Shown: positions 60,560 through 64,000 of the stretch, piece by piece
Layout of the letters: the number at the start of each line of letters is the position of its first letter
Position numbering within the stretch: position 1 is the stretch's first letter
NCBI RefSeq assembly: GCF_003074135.1
Contig: NZ_PPDK01000002.1
Span: 62,001-126,000, forward strand
Source of the DNA: Euzebya tangerina
GTDB lineage: Bacteria; Actinomycetota; Nitriliruptoria; Euzebyales; Euzebyaceae
DNA length: 64,000 nt
Direction of reading: 5' to 3'
The notes under the pieces: model-generated
Seen by the model: only the letters and a program-made list of their open reading frames with translations
What the model was told of the DNA's origin: nothing
Databases searched by the model: none
Made by a program: the position numbers and the translations under genes

Positions 60560-63500
60560 TCAGCCGTCGCCGTTCGCGGCGGCCGCGATGGCGGCCTCGA
60601 CCTCCTCGGTCACCGCGTTGGTCCCGCCCACGATCCGGATCGTCTCGATCGGCCCGGAGTTGGCCGCCACCAGGTCCAGGATCTCGGGTGATCCCGCGGG
60701 GTCCTGGCCGTTGACGAGGGCGACGGTGTCGCCGAGGGCACCGATGACCGGGCCGGTCGTCAGGGCGTCGGGCCAGTTCAGACCGGTCGCCACCCAGAGG
60801 ACCGATTGGTCGAGGCCCAACTCGACGCCCTCGTCGTAGAGCAACGAGAGGGTCTCGTATCGGGTCGTGCCGGCGATCCGTCGGATCGAGTAGCCGAGGT
60901 CAGCGATCTGCTGCTCCACCTCGCTGCTGACGGCAGCGGTCCCGCCGACGATGACGACGTCGGTGGCCCCGGACGCCGTGAGGGCGTCGATGGTCTCCTG
61001 CGGCAGGCGTTCGGCATTGACCAGCAGGATGGGTCGCTGGGTGAAGGCCGCCTGGGACGAGACGCCGAGGGCGTCGGGCCACCCGCGCAGGGGGTCGGCG
61101 TTCTCCCCTTCGGTGATGTAGACCGTGGTCGGGTCGGGCTCAGCCAGCCCGTCACGCACCAGTCTGGCCGTGTCGAAGCGGTTGACGCCACCGATGCGCT
61201 CCACGGTCTCGATCTGGTCGAGGCCGGCCAGTTGCGCCGCGGCGTTCGCCGAGACGGCTGCCTCACCGCCCAGGATCAAGGCGTTGGTGGCACCGAGTCG
61301 TCGGATCTCCTCGGCGGTGTCGCCGCTGAGCTCCTCGGTCGGCGTGAGCAGGATCGGTGCCTCGAGCTGCCGAGCGATCGTGGCGCCGGCCAGCGCATCG
61401 GCGTAATTGTCCGCGCGGGCGACGACCACCCACCGGGTCTGGCCGGGGTAGGCCAGTTGGGAGATCAGCACGGCGGTCTGGATGCGGGTGTCGCCCGCGA
61501 TCCGCTCGATGGCCGCGCCCGGCTCACCTGGATCCGCCGGCTCACCTGGATCCACCGGGTCGACCGGATTCACCGGATCGACCGGGCCGGCTTCAACGGT
61601 CACGGTGACGGTCACGGTGGTCCGTGCGCCGTCGTCGTCGACGACGTCGTAGGTGAAGGTGTCGGTTCCCACGAAGTCCTGATCCGGCGTGTAGACCAGC
61701 TGGCCGTCGACAACGCTGACCGTGCCGCCGGAGGGCTGGCCCAGCGTTGCCGGGTCGATGGTGAGGGGATCGCCGTTGGGGTCGGTGTCGTTGTCGAGCA
61801 CCGGAATCGTGACCGGGTCGCCGCTGACGACCGTGATGGTGTCGTCCCCGCCGGTCGGTGGACGGTTGGGAATGGTGATCGTGAGGGTCGCCGTACTCGT
61901 TCCGCCCTGACCGTCACTGACGGTGTAGGTGATGCGCACCGTGCCCTGACCAGGGCCGGGGGAGTAGGTGATCGTGCCGTCGCCGTTGACCCGAGCGGTG
62001 CCGCCACCGACGACCTGACCGATCGTGATGGTCAGGGGATCGCCGTTGGGGTCGACGTCGTTGGTCAGGACGTCCACCCGCACCGACTGGCCGGGCTCGG
62101 CCGTGACGCTGTCGCCCACTGCACGGGGGGGCAGGTTGCGGACCGTGATGGTCACCGTCGTCGTGGCGGTGCTGCCGCTGCCGTCGGTGAGGCGATAGGT
62201 GAACGTGTCGACACCACGGAACCCGGGAGCCGGGGAGTACTGGATGGTGTTGCCGACGATCTCGGGTGAGCCGCGCGTTCCGCTGGTGCTGATGCTCGTC
62301 AGGGTCAGGCCGTTGCCGGCCGGGTCCAGGTCGTTGCCCAGCACCTCGATGGTGATGCGGGTCGGGGTCTGGCCGGCGGCGTAGCCGTCCATGGTCCGGC
62401 GGTCCGGCACGGCGACGGCTGGGACGTCGCCGACCGCGACGGTGACCGTGGCCGTCGTGATGCCACCGTCCCCGTCGTCCACCTGGTAGGTGAAGGTGTC
62501 GGTGCCGGCGAAGCCCGGATTCGGGGTGTATGTGGCCACACCTGAGGGGCTGATCGTCACCGTCCCGTTCGCCGGGTCCGAGACCACGGACCACGTCAGC
62601 GGATCCCCGTTGGGGTCGCTGTCGTTGGCGGCGAGGTTGATCGCCGTGGCCGTGTTCTCGTCGGTGGTCGCCGAGTCGTTGCCGGCCACGGGTGCCGCGT
62701 TCGGAACGGTGACGGTGACGGTGGCGCTGGCCTGGTCCTCGCCGTCGTCCACCTGGTAGGTGAAGGTGTCCGTGCCCTTGAACGAGGCATCAGGGGTGTA
62801 GGTGACGGTCCCATCGGCGGTGATGGTCGCGGTCCCGCCCGCCGGGTCGCTGACCGATGCGATGGTCAGGGTGTCGGAGTTGGAGTCGGTATCGTTGCCG
62901 AGGACGTTGATCGTCACCGGCGTATCGGGCGCTGTCGACCGCTCGTCGTCCCGGGCGATCGGGACGGCGTTGCGGACCGTGATCGTCACCGTCCCGGTCG
63001 AGAGGTCACCGCTGCCGTCGGTCACGACGTAGGTGAGGGTGTCGGTCCCCTTGAAGCCCGCGGGTGGCGTGTAGATGAGGTCGTCGCCGTCGACGACGAC
63101 CGCTCCAGACGTAGAGGTCGTGTCCACCGACGTCAGCGAGAGGCCGTTGCCGGCGTCGTCATCGTCGTTGCCGAGCACGTCGACCCGAACTGAGGTGGCC
63201 GGTTCACCGGGGCCGTAGCTGTCAACGGCCGCGTCGTCGTCGTTGGCCACGGGTGCGACGTTGGTCACCGTGATGACGACGGTGCGGGTGATGACACCCC
63301 CGTCGCCATCGTCGATGACGTACACGAACGAGTCGTCGCCGTCGTAGCCGGGGTCGGGGGTGTAGGTGGCCACACCGTCCGTGAGATCCACGGTGCCGTT
63401 GGCCGGTTCGGTGTCGATCGTGAACGTCAGCGGGTCGCCGTTGGGGTCGGTGACGCCGTCGGCCAGGTCGACCTCGACCGCGGTGTTCTCCGGTGTGGTG

Positions 63501-64000
63501 ACCGCAACCGGGTCGCGGCCGTCCACCACGGGTGGTGCGTTCGGGACGGTGACCGAGACGGTGGCCGTGTCGGTGCCGGTGTCGCCGTCGCTGACCTGGT
63601 AGGAGAAGGTGTCCGTCCCCTTGAACGTTGCTGCGGGGGTGTAGGTGATCCCATCCGGCCCGATCTCTGCCGTGCCGCCGGCCGGGTCACCCACCGCGGC
63701 GACGGTCAGGGTGTCGGCGTTGGAATCGGTGTCGTTGGCCAACACGTCGATCAGGACAGGACTGGCGACGGTGGTCGTCGCCGTGTCGGACCTGGCGATT
63801 GGCGCCAGGTTGAACACGCGGACCTCGACGGTGGCCGTGTCCTCATCGCCTGAGCCGTCCACGACCGTGTAGCTGAAGGTGTCGGTGCCCTTGAACCCCG
63901 GGGGTGGGGTGTAGACGACGTCGTCGCCGTCGATCAGGGCTGTGCCGGTCGTCGAGTCCGTCCTGAGTGATTGCACGGTCAGACCGTTGCCGGCCGCGTC
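60560..64000 (-). CDS. Second giant tandem-repeat surface protein with CWB2 anchors (partial)
   Basis: The frame is open to the right edge, so the N-terminus is missing; 1146 residues are visible. They comprise one partial and eight whole repeats of the same three-type pattern, a short linker (VDPVNPVDPVDPGEP) and three CWB2 repeats. Domain order matches the last nine repeats of the neighbouring giant protein one for one, and the CWB2 blocks are nearly identical in sequence (for example DPTTVYITEGENADPLRGWP in both). The two genes arose by tandem duplication. The main difference is the linker, which lacks the long Pro-Thr-Asp array. The role is presumably wall-bound adhesion or coat formation. 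Confidence 0.9.
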   Translation of the reverse strand, partial: DAAGNGLTVQSLRTDSTTGTALIDGDDVVYTPPPGFKGTDTFSYTVVDGSGDEDTATVEVRVFNLAPIARSDTATTTVASPVLIDVLANDTDSNADTLTVAAVGDPAGGTAEIGPDGITYTPAATFKGTDTFSYQVSDGDTGTDTATVSVTVPNAPPVVDGRDPVAVTTPENTAVEVDLADGVTDPNGDPLTFTIDTEPANGTVDLTDGVATYTPDPGYDGDDSFVYVIDDGDGGVITRTVVITVTNVAPVANDDDAAVDSYGPGEPATSVRVDVLGNDDDDAGNGLSLTSVDTTSTSGAVVVDGDDLIYTPPAGFKGTDTLTYVVTDGSGDLSTGTVTITVRNAVPIARDDERSTAPDTPVTINVLGNDTDSNSDTLTIASVSDPAGGTATITADGTVTYTPDASFKGTDTFTYQVDDGEDQASATVTVTVPNAAPVAGNDSATTDENTATAINLAANDSDPNGDPLTWSVVSDPANGTVTISPSGVATYTPNPGFAGTDTFTYQVDDGDGGITTATVTVAVGDVPAVAVPDRRTMDGYAAGQTPTRITIEVLGNDLDPAGNGLTLTSISTSGTRGSPEIVGNTIQYSPAPGFRGVDTFTYRLTDGSGSTATTTVTITVRNLPPRAVGDSVTAEPGQSVRVDVLTNDVDPNGDPLTITIGQVVGGGTARVNGDGTITYSPGPGQGTVRITYTVSDGQGGTSTATLTITIPNRPPTGGDDTITVVSGDPVTIPVLDNDTDPNGDPLTIDPATLGQPSGGTVSVVDGQLVYTPDQDFVGTDTFTYDVVDDDGARTTVTVTVTVEAGPVDPVNPVDPVDPGEPADPGEPGAAIERIAGDTRIQTAVLISQLAYPGQTRWVVVARADNYADALAGATIARQLEAPILLTPTEELSGDTAEEIRRLGATNALILGGEAAVSANAAAQLAGLDQIETVERIGGVNRFDTARLVRDGLAEPDPTTVYITEGENADPLRGWPDALGVSSQAAFTQRPILLVNAERLPQETIDALTASGATDVVIVGGTAAVSSEVEQQIADLGYSIRRIAGTTRYETLSLLYDEGVELGLDQSVLWVATGLNWPDALTTGPVIGALGDTVALVNGQDPAGSPEILDLVAANSGPIETIRIVGGTNAVTEEVEAAIAAAANGDG

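Overview
This window is high-GC DNA with actinobacterial gene content and gene order: the block ddl, thiL, thiD, recG, rsmD, coaD, DUF177, rpmF, rnc, a mutM-like gene, smc, ftsY and ffh; a cofactor F420 gene (cofC); an F420-type oxidase-family protein; and surface proteins that end in triple cell-wall-binding type 2 (CWB2) repeats. Osmolyte-degradation genes (DMSP-lyase-like and methylamine/betaine-type) suggest a saline habitat. The best guess is a marine, deep-branching actinobacterium near Euzebya/Nitriliruptor. That placement is an inference; no rRNA is present.

Layout. Bases 1-8.5 kb hold the end of gltX, an aldo/keto reductase, a secreted M14 carboxypeptidase with CWB2 anchors, an alkB-type DNA repair gene under a LexA-like box, a nitroreductase, a MerR regulator with VOC proteins, and tRNA-Glu and tRNA-Gln. 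Bases 8.5-20 kb are mostly housekeeping genes (prsW, cofC, ddl, dodecin, thiL, gabD, thiD, recG, rsmD, coaD). Bases 20-35 kb carry the ribosome, RNA-processing, chromosome and SRP genes (DUF177-rpmF-rnc-fpg-like-smc; DUF1059-EAL; ftsY-WYL-GNAT-ffh). After ffh the conserved order breaks. Bases 35-39.5 kb hold a methyltransferase, an unknown anchored protein, an atypical SDR and a PPOX protein.

Bases 39.2-47.2 kb form an osmolyte/methylated-amine catabolic island: an M24-family protein with the DddP residue set, a DAO-type FAD oxidase, an IclR regulator, an MttB-family methyltransferase and a dimethylglycine/sarcosine dehydrogenase. A plausible scheme is that a methylated osmolyte is cleaved or demethylated first, and the N-methylglycines are then oxidised with one-carbon transfer to folate, under IclR control. 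Bases 47.2-49.4 kb hold a zincin, an alpha/beta hydrolase and a divergent MmyB-type regulator with a palindromic operator candidate. Bases 49.4-64 kb are two tandem paralogous giant surface proteins built from about 95-residue Ig/cadherin-like repeats in a three-domain superrepeat and ending in CWB2 anchors; the second runs off the right edge.

Three signals stand out. First, the Fpg/MutM homologue in the rnc-smc locus has lost essentially every known catalytic and zinc residue but keeps its fold and frame. Second, a 77-78 nt structured element occurs twice downstream of stop codons, with a nearly identical loop and compensating stem changes. Third, many genes on both strands start 6-8 nt after a TANNNT box, which implies widespread leaderless transcription. 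No gene-free stretch exceeds 300 bases.
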